Shown piece after piece: positions 48,076 to 56,130 of a stretch of DNA of 64,000 nt (the stretch's first letter is position 1; each line of letters begins with the position of its first letter). The notes under the pieces are model-generated. The model was not told the DNA's origin. It saw only the letters and a program-made list of their open reading frames with translations, and made no database searches. The DNA lies in contig NZ_FQTX01000003.1 in NCBI RefSeq assembly GCF_900129045.1, forward strand, positions 186,001-250,000, given 5' to 3'. Position numbers and translations under genes: made by a program. This DNA comes from Bifidobacterium merycicum DSM 6492. GTDB lineage: Bacteria; Actinomycetota; Actinomycetes; Actinomycetales; Bifidobacteriaceae.

Positions 48076-50853
48076 TCACTCCTCCGTATGCTTCGTTGTC
48101 TGATGCGCGTTACGCGGGTTCCTCGGGTCGTCGGCCGCGAACTCCTCGACCTTCTTGACCTCGAACAGGCGTTTGATGTCGTCGGGGCTCATGGCCGTGG
48201 CCGCACCCAACGATTCGTCGCTCATCGAATATTCGTCCTCATCGGCCGCGACCTGCGGTTGTGCGGGCGCGGTGGCCGCGGGCATCGCCCACGGGTCAGG
48301 TTCGGCCGGCGCCATCGGTTCCGGTTCCGGGCCCGAACCCGGCATGGGTTCAGCCGGAGGCGGAATCGGCGCTCCCGCCATCTGCCACGGGTCGTCGGAC
48401 AGGTCGACGCCGGAGGATGCGCCCATCCGGTTCTGCTGGTTCGCCTGTCCAGGCTGGTTCGCCTGGTTCGGTGTTCCGGCAGCCGACGCGGATGCGGATG
48501 CGGCTGTGGACTGCGCGGGCGTTCCCTGCACGGCGGTGGATGCTGCCGGAGTGGCCCACGGGTCGATGCCGTCGCTCAGATCCGGCACTGCGACATGTTT
48601 GTGATGTTCCTCACCCTGACCGTTTGCGGCGGTCTGCTGGGCGGTCTGATTCTGCGGATGCGACTGCGGGGGCACCGCCCACGGATCGTCATCCGCTTCC
48701 GTTCCCTGCGCAACCTGGCTTGCCTGCGCCGTCGGCGCCGCTTGCCCGGCGGCTCCGGGAACAGCCCAGCCGTCCACGGTCTCATTGGCGGAGGATACCG
48801 AATCCTGCCGCTGATTCACCGATCTTTCCGGAGCGAAACCGTCAAGCGATCGATGCGCGTCGGCATCATCGGACGCGTCCCCCTGCGCACCCGACGTATC
48901 CGAAGCGTCGGACCGTTCACGGGACGTCGATTCACCGACGGGTTCACCCCACTGCGAAACGTTTGCCGTGGCGGATTTCAGGTTCTCCTGCAACAGCTGG
49001 GTCTTGATGCGCTGCTGTTCCTCCGCGGGAAGCTGCTTGAACGCCGGCGCGCGCACGCCGTCATCGGTGAGCTTGGTGGGTGCGATTTCGACATGTTCGC
49101 CGAAGGCCTTACGCACTTCGGCGCGCACGATGTCGACGACCTTGGTGGTGCCGTCGACCGCTTCCTTCGCAACACCCAAAGCGAAGGCATACTTGCTCAA
49201 CGCCTTGTCGAATTTCAGCCACAGACGCATTTTCCCGGTGCTCGGCTGGGGCGCGTACTTGACGCGCACCACCTTGTCGCGGGACACGTACCCGCGTACA
49301 TCCTGCGGAAGATCGCGTACCAGCGCATCCCATTTCTCGTCCGGCGCGCGACCGTCCTCGGCCTGGGCGGCAGGCTGCTGCTGAGATTCAGATGCCTGCT
49401 GCGTGTTCCCGCCCTGCGACTGCGGCGCGGCAGCCGTGGCGGGATTCGCCGTATTCTGCGTGGCGGCGAAACCGGATGCATCAAGCTGCGGCGAGGACGG
49501 TTGCGTCGAAGCGGCGGTTGCGTTCTGGCCATGATCCTGACCACGTTCCTGGCCGTGCTCCTGATTGCGCGCGGCACCGGCGAAACCACCGTGTGCGGGC
49601 GCGGATCCCGTATTGCGTGAGGCACCGGCGAAACCGATATGCCCTCCCGCCGGAGCGGCATGCTGCGCCGCGTTCGTCACGCCAGCGTTGGTGCCGGGCT
49701 GGGCGCTCACGGGTGCACCCGCGGAAGCCGCATGGTCCGCCCAACCGTTCTCACGTTCGGCAAGCAGACGCGCCGCCAGCAATTCCAGCCTCATACGCGG
49801 CGAAATGGCGCCCGTCATGTTGGCCAACGTGGCGTTCATCGTGTCGGCCATCACCGTGAGAGCGTTCAAACCAAGCGCTTCGGCCTGGCGGCGCAGCTCG
49901 GACATATCCTCACCTTCGGCGGAATCGGACAGCACGCTTTCCGCGCGATCTCCCGCCAAGGTGAGCACCATGAGGTCGCGCACGCGGGCCAGCAGATCCT
50001 CGACGAAACGACGCGGATCGAAACCGCCCACCACGACCTTCTGCACCACGTCGTAAAGCGCTTCGCCATCACCGTCGATCACCGCGTCGATGCCTTGGCC
50101 GATCAGCGCATCCGGCGTGAAACCGAGCAACGCCACGGAAGCGTCATGCGTGATGACACCGTCGACGGATCCGATCATCAGCTGATCAAGCACGGACAGG
50201 GTGTCGCGCATGGAACCGCCGCCTGCACGCATGGCCAGCCTGAGCACGCCGGGTTCGGGCTTGATGTGTTCCTTCTCGCAGATTTGTTCTAGGTACGGTC
50301 CCATAACCTCCTGCGGCACAAGGCGGAACGGGTAATGGTGCGTACGCGAGCGGATGGTGCCGATTACCTTGTCGGGTTCTGTGGTGGCGAAGATGAACAT
50401 CACGTGCTCCGGCGGCTCCTCAACGATTTTCAGCAGCGCGTTGAAACCTTGCGGGGTGACCATATGCGCCTCATCGAGGATGAAGATCTTATAGCGGTCG
50501 CGCGCGGGCGCGAATCCGGCACGTTCGCGCAGTTCTCGCGCATCGTCCACACCGTTGTGCGACGCCGCGTCGATTTCGACCACGTCGATGGATCCCGGGC
50601 CTCCCGTGGCGAGATCCTTGCAGGACTCGCATTCGCCACACGGGTGGGAGGTCGGCCCCTTCGCGCAGTTGACGCAGCGGGCGAGGATTCGTGCGGAACT
50701 GGTTTTGCCGCATCCTCGCGGTCCGGAGAACAGGTAGGCATGCGTCAGCTTGCCTTCGTCCAACGCCCGCATCAGCGGCACGGTGACCTGCTCCTGTCCA
50801 ATAACGCCTTCGAACGTATCAGGGCGATAACGACGATAAAGAGCCAACGCCAT
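48076..50853 (-). CDS. dnaX: DNA polymerase III subunits gamma/tau
   Basis: 925 residues from MALALYRRYRPDTFEGVIGQ. Clamp-loader AAA+ core: Walker A GPRGCGKTSSA near 44-54, zinc module CVNCAKGPTSHPCGECESC, Walker B ILDEAHMVT, sensor ATTEPDKVIGTIRSRTHHYPF. Domain III ends near 370. Then comes a long Gln/Ala/Pro-rich linker (~380-480), a tau-like domain (WDALVRDLPQDVRGYVSRDK) and another ~250-residue disordered tail rich in DDPWAVP and DPWAMP motifs. No A-rich slippery site for a gamma product was seen. Starts at ATG 50853 rather than 50865. Confidence 0.95.
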   Translation of the reverse strand: MALALYRRYRPDTFEGVIGQEQVTVPLMRALDEGKLTHAYLFSGPRGCGKTSSARILARCVNCAKGPTSHPCGECESCKDLATGGPGSIDVVEIDAASHNGVDDARELRERAGFAPARDRYKIFILDEAHMVTPQGFNALLKIVEEPPEHVMFIFATTEPDKVIGTIRSRTHHYPFRLVPQEVMGPYLEQICEKEHIKPEPGVLRLAMRAGGGSMRDTLSVLDQLMIGSVDGVITHDASVALLGFTPDALIGQGIDAVIDGDGEALYDVVQKVVVGGFDPRRFVEDLLARVRDLMVLTLAGDRAESVLSDSAEGEDMSELRRQAEALGLNALTVMADTMNATLANMTGAISPRMRLELLAARLLAERENGWADHAASAGAPVSAQPGTNAGVTNAAQHAAPAGGHIGFAGASRNTGSAPAHGGFAGAARNQEHGQERGQDHGQNATAASTQPSSPQLDASGFAATQNTANPATAAAPQSQGGNTQQASESQQQPAAQAEDGRAPDEKWDALVRDLPQDVRGYVSRDKVVRVKYAPQPSTGKMRLWLKFDKALSKYAFALGVAKEAVDGTTKVVDIVRAEVRKAFGEHVEIAPTKLTDDGVRAPAFKQLPAEEQQRIKTQLLQENLKSATANVSQWGEPVGESTSRERSDASDTSGAQGDASDDADAHRSLDGFAPERSVNQRQDSVSSANETVDGWAVPGAAGQAAPTAQASQVAQGTEADDDPWAVPPQSHPQNQTAQQTAANGQGEEHHKHVAVPDLSDGIDPWATPAASTAVQGTPAQSTAASASASAAGTPNQANQPGQANQQNRMGASSGVDLSDDPWQMAGAPIPPPAEPMPGSGPEPEPMAPAEPDPWAMPAATAPAQPQVAADEDEYSMSDESLGAATAMSPDDIKRLFEVKKVEEFAADDPRNPRNAHQTTKHTEE

Positions 50854-51107
50854 ATTTCTCAACACCTTCCGGTACTAGCCAGCGCGCATCGCGTGCGCAC
50901 CGCCACCTTACTGCATTCCCGTCCCGGCACATCATGCCGCGACGGACTATGCGAACCGCACGCATACCCACCTTACTGATTTCCGCACACCGATGCCATA
51001 CGGCCCCACGCCTTCGGCATGTGCGCGTCGGAATCGACTCGTCAACGGCCATGCGCACGACGTGCACACGGCATCCCGGCCTGCCCGCATCCCGTACACT
51101 GGAATCT

Positions 51108-51713
51108 ATGAGTTCCGGCAAAACCCCAACGCCCAACGGGAAGGACGACGCGCGTCGCGCGGCCATCGTGCGCGCGGCACGTGATATCTGCGCGGAGAAA
51201 GGCTTCTCCAAGGTCACCGTCAGCGACATCGCCAACCGTGCACGTATGACACGATCCTTGTTCTACCACTACTTTGCCGATAAGAGCGAAGTGGCCGACG
51301 CCGTTCTCGACGATGTGGCCGGGAGCATCCTCGCCCAAATGGAGGAATGGAACGCCAACCGCGAGACCGGCAATATCGATGGGGCGTTGAACGACTTCGT
51401 CGTGCTCACCCGCAGAATGATCGTGGATGAGAGTCCGTTCTCTGCACGTCTGGTCCAGGATGGCAACGCCGCGCTGTACATCCGGTTCCTCGACCGGGTC
51501 ACCGACCGCATCGCCGATCTGCTGCAGCAGACCACGGCACGTGATTTCGAGGAACGTCACGATATGCCGATCGTATGCGTGCACGAAACGTTCGTCATGC
51601 TCGTTTCCGGGGTGATTTCGCTCATCCGTTCGCATCCTGACGTGTCCAACGCCACCATCAAACGGCTTATCGCGCAGACGCTGCATCTGAACGATTACGT
51701 GCATTTCGACTGA
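51108..51713 (+). CDS. TetR-family transcriptional regulator
   Basis: 201 residues from MSSGKTPTPNGKDDARRAAI; GGAATCT precedes this ATG and the upstream in-frame sequence is not protein-like. Helix-turn-helix: IVRAARDICAEKGFSKVTVS then DIANRARMTRSLFYHYFADK, residues ~18-60. The ligand domain is unassigned. It is divergent from dnaX and has no metabolic or efflux gene beside it, so its target is unclear; self-regulation is likely. Confidence 0.88.
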   Translation: MSSGKTPTPNGKDDARRAAIVRAARDICAEKGFSKVTVSDIANRARMTRSLFYHYFADKSEVADAVLDDVAGSILAQMEEWNANRETGNIDGALNDFVVLTRRMIVDESPFSARLVQDGNAALYIRFLDRVTDRIADLLQQTTARDFEERHDMPIVCVHETFVMLVSGVISLIRSHPDVSNATIKRLIAQTLHLNDYVHFD

Positions 51714-51730
51714 ACCGGGTTCCCGTCGGT

Positions 51731-51772
51731 ATTCGGCAGGCAGCATTCGGCAGACGGCATTCGGCAGGACCG
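51731..51772. repeat. 14-bp tandem repeat (ATTCGGCAG core) x3
   Basis: ATTCGGCAG recurs at 51731, 51745 and 51759 with exact 14-bp spacing, between the TetR gene and the convergent DAG-kinase-family gene. The 222-base gap otherwise shows only loose repeats of GCATACGGCA near 51895-51935. Confidence 0.8.
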
Positions 51773-51935
51773 TCCAACGGGTCAGCCCGGCCGAACGTCC
51801 GAATGCCGGGCGGATGAACGGCTTTCAGGCCCGCCAAGGCCCCGTTATATCCGCCCGGCAATTCACGCTGCCCGCAGCACCCACGGCATCAAGCGCATAC
51901 GGCATGTACGGCACATATGACGCATACGGCACACG

Positions 51936-53099
51936 TTATCGCAGGAAGCTTCCGGTGACCGGATCGCGGCCGTCACGCTCGATGGCGTGCAACAGCTGTT
52001 CCTCGCCACGTTCCCGACGATGCCAGTCGACGACCGCCGGCGGTACGAGCACACGCAAGGTACGGCCGGCCGCTTCGACATGCACGGGCAGCATTCCCAC
52101 GGATTCGCCGTCCGCCATCAGCACGGGCGGCTCATCGCCTTCCTCCGCGCAGGTGATGCTTACGCTTCGCACACGTCGCCATGCCAGGAAGTCGCAGGCC
52201 AGCACCTTGCCGTCGTAGGCATGGCGCAAGGCCTTCGCGATTTCCGGCAGGGTCGGCACGCGTTCCATCCACACCATGTCGAGTAGACCATCCTCGAACG
52301 ACGAGTACGGGGACAGTTCGATGCCTCCCCCGATATGCCGGGAATTGGCCACGGTGAGCAGCGGGGTCACGATGTCGCGTTCCTCGACGTCGCCGTGTTC
52401 ATCGGTGATCACGACGTGGTACCCGTACCGTTTCATATGCATCAGTTCCATCAGGACCGCGGCGAAATAACGGAACGACCCTCCGGGCAGGTTCGAATGG
52501 TTGGCGCGATCGTTGATGCTCGCGTCGATGCCGCAGGACAGCATGCCGGCGAAACGACGATCGGTGCTTTCGGATTCGCCGTTCGGCACGATGCCGTTCG
52601 ACGCGATGCCGTTCGACGCGATGCCGTTCGACACGGCGTCGTTCGACGCGGCGCCATCCGGTATAGCGCCGCCCAACGAGGTGACATGACCCATATCGAT
52701 GTCCATGTGTGAACCGCAGACGATGGCTCCGACAATGCCTTCCACCGCGGTTTCGATGCGGTTCACCGGAAGTTCGAGACCACGGGCGAAATCATTGCCC
52801 GAGCCGACGCCCACGATGCCCAATGGCACACCGCTGTCCGCGACGGCGTTGACGCCGAGGCTGACCATACCGTCGCCACCGACCACGATCAGGTAATCGT
52901 AGGTTCCTTTCGCGTTTTCCAGATTGCCGAGCGACTCCTCAAGGGTGCCGCCGGTCAGATCGGTCACATCGAATCCGTGCACCTCACTCCGGGAGACGAG
53001 CAGATCCATCACCCGCTTGTCCACCTTCGCGCCTTTGCCGTTGTTCGATACGGGGTTGCCGATCACCGCGACGACCGCATGGTTCCTGTGCTCATTCAT
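51936..53099 (-). CDS. Diacylglycerol/sphingosine kinase family lipid kinase
   Basis: 387 residues from MNEHRNHAVVAVIGNPVSNN. Nucleotide-binding motifs: NPVSNNGKG (residues ~14-22), VVGGDGMVSLGVNAV, and VGSGNDFARGLEL. Acceptor-lipid domain: CGIDASINDRANHS, IGGGIELSPYSSFEDGLLDM. Such enzymes phosphorylate diacylglycerol or related lipids at the membrane. An insertion near residues 160-182 consists of SNGIA-type repeats encoded by four to five 15-bp units (52576-52650). It follows the tad genes by 32 bases on the same strand, possibly by read-through only. Confidence 0.9.
   Translation of the reverse strand: MNEHRNHAVVAVIGNPVSNNGKGAKVDKRVMDLLVSRSEVHGFDVTDLTGGTLEESLGNLENAKGTYDYLIVVGGDGMVSLGVNAVADSGVPLGIVGVGSGNDFARGLELPVNRIETAVEGIVGAIVCGSHMDIDMGHVTSLGGAIPDGAASNDAVSNGIASNGIASNGIVPNGESESTDRRFAGMLSCGIDASINDRANHSNLPGGSFRYFAAVLMELMHMKRYGYHVVITDEHGDVEERDIVTPLLTVANSRHIGGGIELSPYSSFEDGLLDMVWMERVPTLPEIAKALRHAYDGKVLACDFLAWRRVRSVSITCAEEGDEPPVLMADGESVGMLPVHVEAAGRTLRVLVPPAVVDWHRRERGEEQLLHAIERDGRDPVTGSFLR
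52576..52650. repeat. 15-bp tandem repeat inside the lipid kinase gene
   Basis: Units of ATGCCGTTCGACGCG at 52591, 52606 and 52621 (one change), a diverged copy at 52636 and a weaker one at 52576. Encodes the pentapeptide SNGIA-like repeats on the minus strand. Length in multiples of three keeps the frame. Confidence 0.9.
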
Positions 53100-53131
53100 A
53101 TCCACACGATACGCATACCCGGCTGGGCCAG

Positions 53132-53635
53132 TCAACGGCACGCCGCAGGCCCCGCACGCGCGGAAGCGGTGATGCGCGGCACGATCGGCAGAGCCGTATC
53201 CACCGCGACATCGGCAAGAACATCGCCGGCGTAGTCGCCTTCCGTGCGGCAGGAAGCCAGGCTTGCCCCGTTGGCTTTCGCCACGGTGGCCGCCACGGCG
53301 CATGGTTCCTTCTGCGCGTTCCGCCAAGCAATCGCCGCGGAAAGCGCCGCGAGATCGGCTGCCGACCGCGCCTGCGCATGCCGTATGACCACATGACCGG
53401 CACCGGCCGCGGCCGTCAGTAGCACGGAAACCATCAGGATCAGCGCCGCTCCGACCACGGTGCCGGAACCACTCTCCGCACCCCGCAATCCGGTGGATAG
53501 TCTCCGCGCAAGACCATGGGCACGCTTATGAGCGCTTTGCCGAAACCGCCGCCACGGAAAGCCGTGAAACAATCCGTGGAACAGTCGGCGGAAATATTGC
53601 CGTCGCAGCGACCGCGACACGTCGCGCAACATCAT
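53132..53635 (-). CDS. Rv3654c-like TadE/TadF-family pseudopilin
   Basis: 167 residues. A basic N-terminus (~45 residues) precedes SGSGTVVGAALILMVSVLLT, a single TM helix, then HAQARSAADLAALSAAIAWR, the typical actinobacterial Rv3654c-like TadE motif. The rest is an extracytoplasmic domain with two cysteines (PCAVAATVAK, ASLASCRTEG). The start overlaps the TadE stop as ATGA, so translation is coupled. It is a minor pilin or assembly factor of the Tad system. Confidence 0.85.
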   Translation of the reverse strand: MMLRDVSRSLRRQYFRRLFHGLFHGFPWRRFRQSAHKRAHGLARRLSTGLRGAESGSGTVVGAALILMVSVLLTAAAGAGHVVIRHAQARSAADLAALSAAIAWRNAQKEPCAVAATVAKANGASLASCRTEGDYAGDVLADVAVDTALPIVPRITASARAGPAACR

Positions 53636-54051
53636 GACAGCACTCCCACGGCCTTACCTTCGACCACGGTCGGAAGTACACCGCCAGGGTCGGGGATCAC
53701 CGGGCAACGGGTGACGACCGTCACCTGCCGTTCCGTCATGTTGATGTTCACTGCGACGCCCTTTCCGACCACCGCTCGCGCCGCGGACGAGGGATCCGTT
53801 TCATCACCGCTCGCGATCGCGGCACGTGCGGCGGCCGACGCGGCATCCTGGCAGCCGATGGAGACTCCGACCAAGCGAACCAACGACAGCAACAGCAACG
53901 CCACCACCATCACGGCCGGCAGCACAGTGGCGAATTCGGCGGTCACCGCACCCCGTTCGCAACGGTATGCAAGCCGTGCCGACGTGATCGCACCGTCTCC
54001 CGGCCTACCTGGCGGGCGGCGAGCGCGATAGGCCATGAATGTCCCGTTCAT
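53632..54051 (-). CDS. tadE: TadE-family protein
   Basis: 139 residues. CERGAVTAEFATVLPAVMVV is the class TadE start: a short basic leader, Gly-Ala cleavage-like site with Glu at +5, then a TM helix (residues ~33-62). QDAASAAARAAIASGD follows as in TadE. GGAGGGTGAG precedes the ATG, which lies one base after the DUF4244 stop. Probable minor pseudopilin needed for Flp pilus assembly. Confidence 0.87.
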   Translation of the reverse strand: MNGTFMAYRARRPPGRPGDGAITSARLAYRCERGAVTAEFATVLPAVMVVALLLLSLVRLVGVSIGCQDAASAAARAAIASGDETDPSSAARAVVGKGVAVNINMTERQVTVVTRCPVIPDPGGVLPTVVEGKAVGVLS

Positions 54052-54052
54052 C

Positions 54053-54340
54053 TCACCCTCCCATGCTCAGCGCCTGTTTGACGATGTCCAGCAGCATTTT
54101 TCGTACGGTTTCCGATTTCATGATGGTGACCAGCAGCGCCGCGAAGCCGGTGGCCGCGACCAGTACGACCGCGTATTCGGCAGTCGCCGCGCCTTCCTCG
54201 GCTTCGATGCCGCGCGTACGTAGCCTGGCGTCCAGCAGACACAGGTTGCCGTACATGCTCTCATATGCCCGCAGCGCACGTTCTCTTGCTCCGGTGGCGA
54301 AGCCTCGCCCACCCGTGCCGGTGGGAATCGTCGTATGCAT
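54053..54340 (-). CDS. DUF4244 pilin-like protein
   Basis: 95 residues from MHTTIPTGTGGRGFATGARE, with AAAGGAGCGAATC before the ATG. The segment EEGAATAEYAVVLVAATGFA (residues ~52-71) is the Flp-pilin motif: a prepilin-peptidase-type GAATAEY site followed by a hydrophobic helix. DUF4244 proteins occupy the flp position in actinobacterial tad clusters, so this is the probable major pilin. First gene of a tight minus-strand operon with TadE and the Rv3654c-like protein. Confidence 0.87.
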   Translation of the reverse strand: MHTTIPTGTGGRGFATGARERALRAYESMYGNLCLLDARLRTRGIEAEEGAATAEYAVVLVAATGFAALLVTIMKSETVRKMLLDIVKQALSMGG

Positions 54341-54617
54341 GATTCGCTCCTTTCGTGGAATATGCCCTGAGTTTTTGCCGGCTGCATTGCCGGTCATTCC
54401 ACTGTGGGGATGATCGCGGGCATGTGCAAGCTGATACGACCCTTGTGGTCGGAACCCCCCGTCGTCACCACTTCCCGACATACCATCCATGATTCGCGGC
54501 GATTCATCCACGTCTCCCATCGATCCGAGCCAAAGACGGAAAATGGCGGAACATTCCGAATTCCCGCATCGGGAGAACGGGCGCGCTGATTTCCTCGGCT
54601 CCTGGAGCGCAGGCATG
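54341..54617. promoter_or_regulatory. Gap between DUF4244 gene and the orphan terminator
   Basis: 277 bases with no coding region on either strand that resembles a protein. It should hold the promoter of the DUF4244-tadE operon. No confident -10/-35 pair was found. Confidence 0.4.
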
Positions 54618-54649
54618 AAAAAAGGGAACCCGCCGAAGCGGGTTCCCTT
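54618..54649 (-). terminator. Orphan intrinsic terminator
   Basis: 12-bp perfect stem with UUCG tetraloop on the minus strand followed by T6. There is no protein gene immediately upstream on that strand. Confidence 0.88.
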
Positions 54650-54783
54650 CCAAGTCCAACAAGAGCAGAATCTCTGCACAACATCATCGTTGCAACGGTA
54701 AGTCTATCCAATGCCCGTCCAACGTACCAGTCCTTATGACCATTACTTCTTTGTGGGCTCTGCTCTGTTCTGTTGTTCTTGTA
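54618..54783 (-). ncRNA. Candidate ~166-nt structured noncoding RNA
   Basis: On the minus strand a promoter-like pair TTGCGT (54813-54818), 17-bp spacer, TAAATT (54790-54795), precedes a stretch without a plausible ORF. This ends at a textbook terminator, AAGGGAACCCGC-TTCG-GCGGGTTCCCTT within a T6 run. The ends can pair over long range: 5' CAACA and AGAGCAGA pair with 3' TCTGCTCT and TGTTG, and CACAA further inside pairs with TTGTG. This gives an extended bulged hairpin reminiscent of 6S-like RNAs. Alternatively it is an attenuated leader of the pilin operon 278 bases downstream. No Rfam family was recognised. Confidence 0.5.
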
Positions 54784-55104
54784 CCTCATAATTTAGACGC
54801 GATGAGGCGACGACGCAACCCGCGTAACGGACATGTTCGCTTTCTTGCTCAAATGGTTCGAACCCAGCATCGGAACACGCATGATTGAGCGGGATTGTGC
54901 ACTTCCTCCAGCCCATCTGTTCCCCTGTGTGCGCTTTGCGGATTATTGACGGCGTGTCGGTTCCGAGGAAACGAACGCAACGAAACATGGACGCAGGCGG
55001 CCAGCACCGCGGATGACATGTCGGAATGCGGATGCAACGGGGGGTTCCGACCACAATGCCCGTTCAGCTTGCGCACGCCACCGAATCCGGTTTTCAATCG
55101 GGGC
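54784..55104. promoter_or_regulatory. Divergent control region before the TadZ-like gene
   Basis: About 320 bases. It contains the minus-strand promoter of the candidate RNA (54790-54818) and presumably the plus-strand promoter of the TadZ-like gene. A GGTTCGAACC palindrome lies near 54855. No protein gene is seen. Confidence 0.4.
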
Positions 55105-56130
55105 ATGACTATGACATCACCACCGAATACGGCACGCACGCAGATGAGTCCCGGCAGGAGCCGACTACCAGCTCCCCTGCCGGCGACCGGTTTGCCTGCG
55201 CCGATCAATCATCCGACGCAACGCCCACAAGCCGTCACACATACCGCATACACCGCGCGTACGCCATCCGCTCGTATGCCATCCGAGGATCCACGCAACG
55301 CCATCGTCACACCCGATCACCCGAATCTGGTGGCGTTCAGTTCGCCCAGCGGCGGCATCGGATTGAGCACGCTCACCGCATTGAGCGCGCTCAATCTCAG
55401 CAAACAAGGCGTCGACTGTGCACTGTTGGACGCCGACATTCCGAACGGCGGACTGGGCATCCTGTTGGGCATCGAACATGAACCCGGACTATGCCTGCAG
55501 GATCTCGACGCTCCCCTGGGGCATATCGATGGCAAAGCACTCAACCGCGAGTTGCCGCACTGGGAGGATATCAACGTGCTCGCCTGCGCATCGTGGCGCG
55601 GATCTGCACCTGAGCACTGGGAAATGCGGGCTGCCATACAAGCCTTATGCGAGGCGAACAGCATGGTGCTCGCCGACATCGGCGATGGGGATATCTGGGG
55701 GCATGTGCCGGAACTGTTGATGGCACGACAAGTCGTGGCCGTCGAGCTGACGGTACTCGGACTGGCCCGGGCCAAAGCGCATCTGGCAAGGCTGCGACGC
55801 CTGCAACGGGACTATGCGGGAAACAACGACCCGCCGGATGAGCCAATCGTCATCCTCATGGAACCACGCGGCGTACCGAAACGCTTGACCCCATCGACAA
55901 TCGCCACAACCGAAGCCGTCTCCTACCTCGGGGACGACGTGCTCGGCCCATTGCGCAACGCCCCCAAGCTCTGCGCCGACATCCTGGACGGGCTCGGCAT
56001 CGCCGCCGTGCCCAAAAGCAACCGCGCCGCCATCCAAGCATTGACCGACCAGCTCTTGAACGGCCGAAAATCCAAAAACGGGCGCACCCGCACCCGATGT
56101 AACGGAAAGGAGCACCATGGTCTGCCTTGA
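55105..56130 (+). CDS. TadZ/CpaE-like ATPase of the Tad pilus
   Basis: 341 residues from MTMTSPPNTARTQMSPGRSR; GGGG lies three bases before the ATG and a second ATG follows six bases later. A ~65-residue Pro/Thr/Arg-rich start precedes a MinD-like fold: LVAFSSPSGGIGLSTLTALS, VDCALLDADIPNGGLGILLG, SMVLADIGDGDIWGHVPEL. The Walker A equivalent reads SPSGGIGLST, with the conserved lysine replaced, as in degenerate TadZ proteins. TadZ localises the pilus machine at the pole. It overlaps the tadA start by 14 bases. Confidence 0.82.
   Translation: MTMTSPPNTARTQMSPGRSRLPAPLPATGLPAPINHPTQRPQAVTHTAYTARTPSARMPSEDPRNAIVTPDHPNLVAFSSPSGGIGLSTLTALSALNLSKQGVDCALLDADIPNGGLGILLGIEHEPGLCLQDLDAPLGHIDGKALNRELPHWEDINVLACASWRGSAPEHWEMRAAIQALCEANSMVLADIGDGDIWGHVPELLMARQVVAVELTVLGLARAKAHLARLRRLQRDYAGNNDPPDEPIVILMEPRGVPKRLTPSTIATTEAVSYLGDDVLGPLRNAPKLCADILDGLGIAAVPKSNRAAIQALTDQLLNGRKSKNGRTRTRCNGKEHHGLP

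Noticed and set aside
48076..50853. Programmed frameshift in dnaX giving a separate gamma subunit
   Set aside because: No A-rich slippery heptamer with a following hairpin was seen at the expected place.
45737..52650. Short tandem repeats (8, 12, 14 and 15 bp) as CRISPR arrays
   Set aside because: Units are directly adjacent without spacers and far too short; no cas gene is present.
51936..53327. Longer version of the lipid kinase beginning at 53327
   Set aside because: The extra N-terminus would overlap the Rv3654c-like gene by almost 200 bases and reads as Arg/Cys-rich shadow sequence.
54850..54875. GGTTCGAACC as the T arm of a tRNA
   Set aside because: The flanking bases do not form a T stem on either strand, and no anticodon or acceptor stem is in reach.
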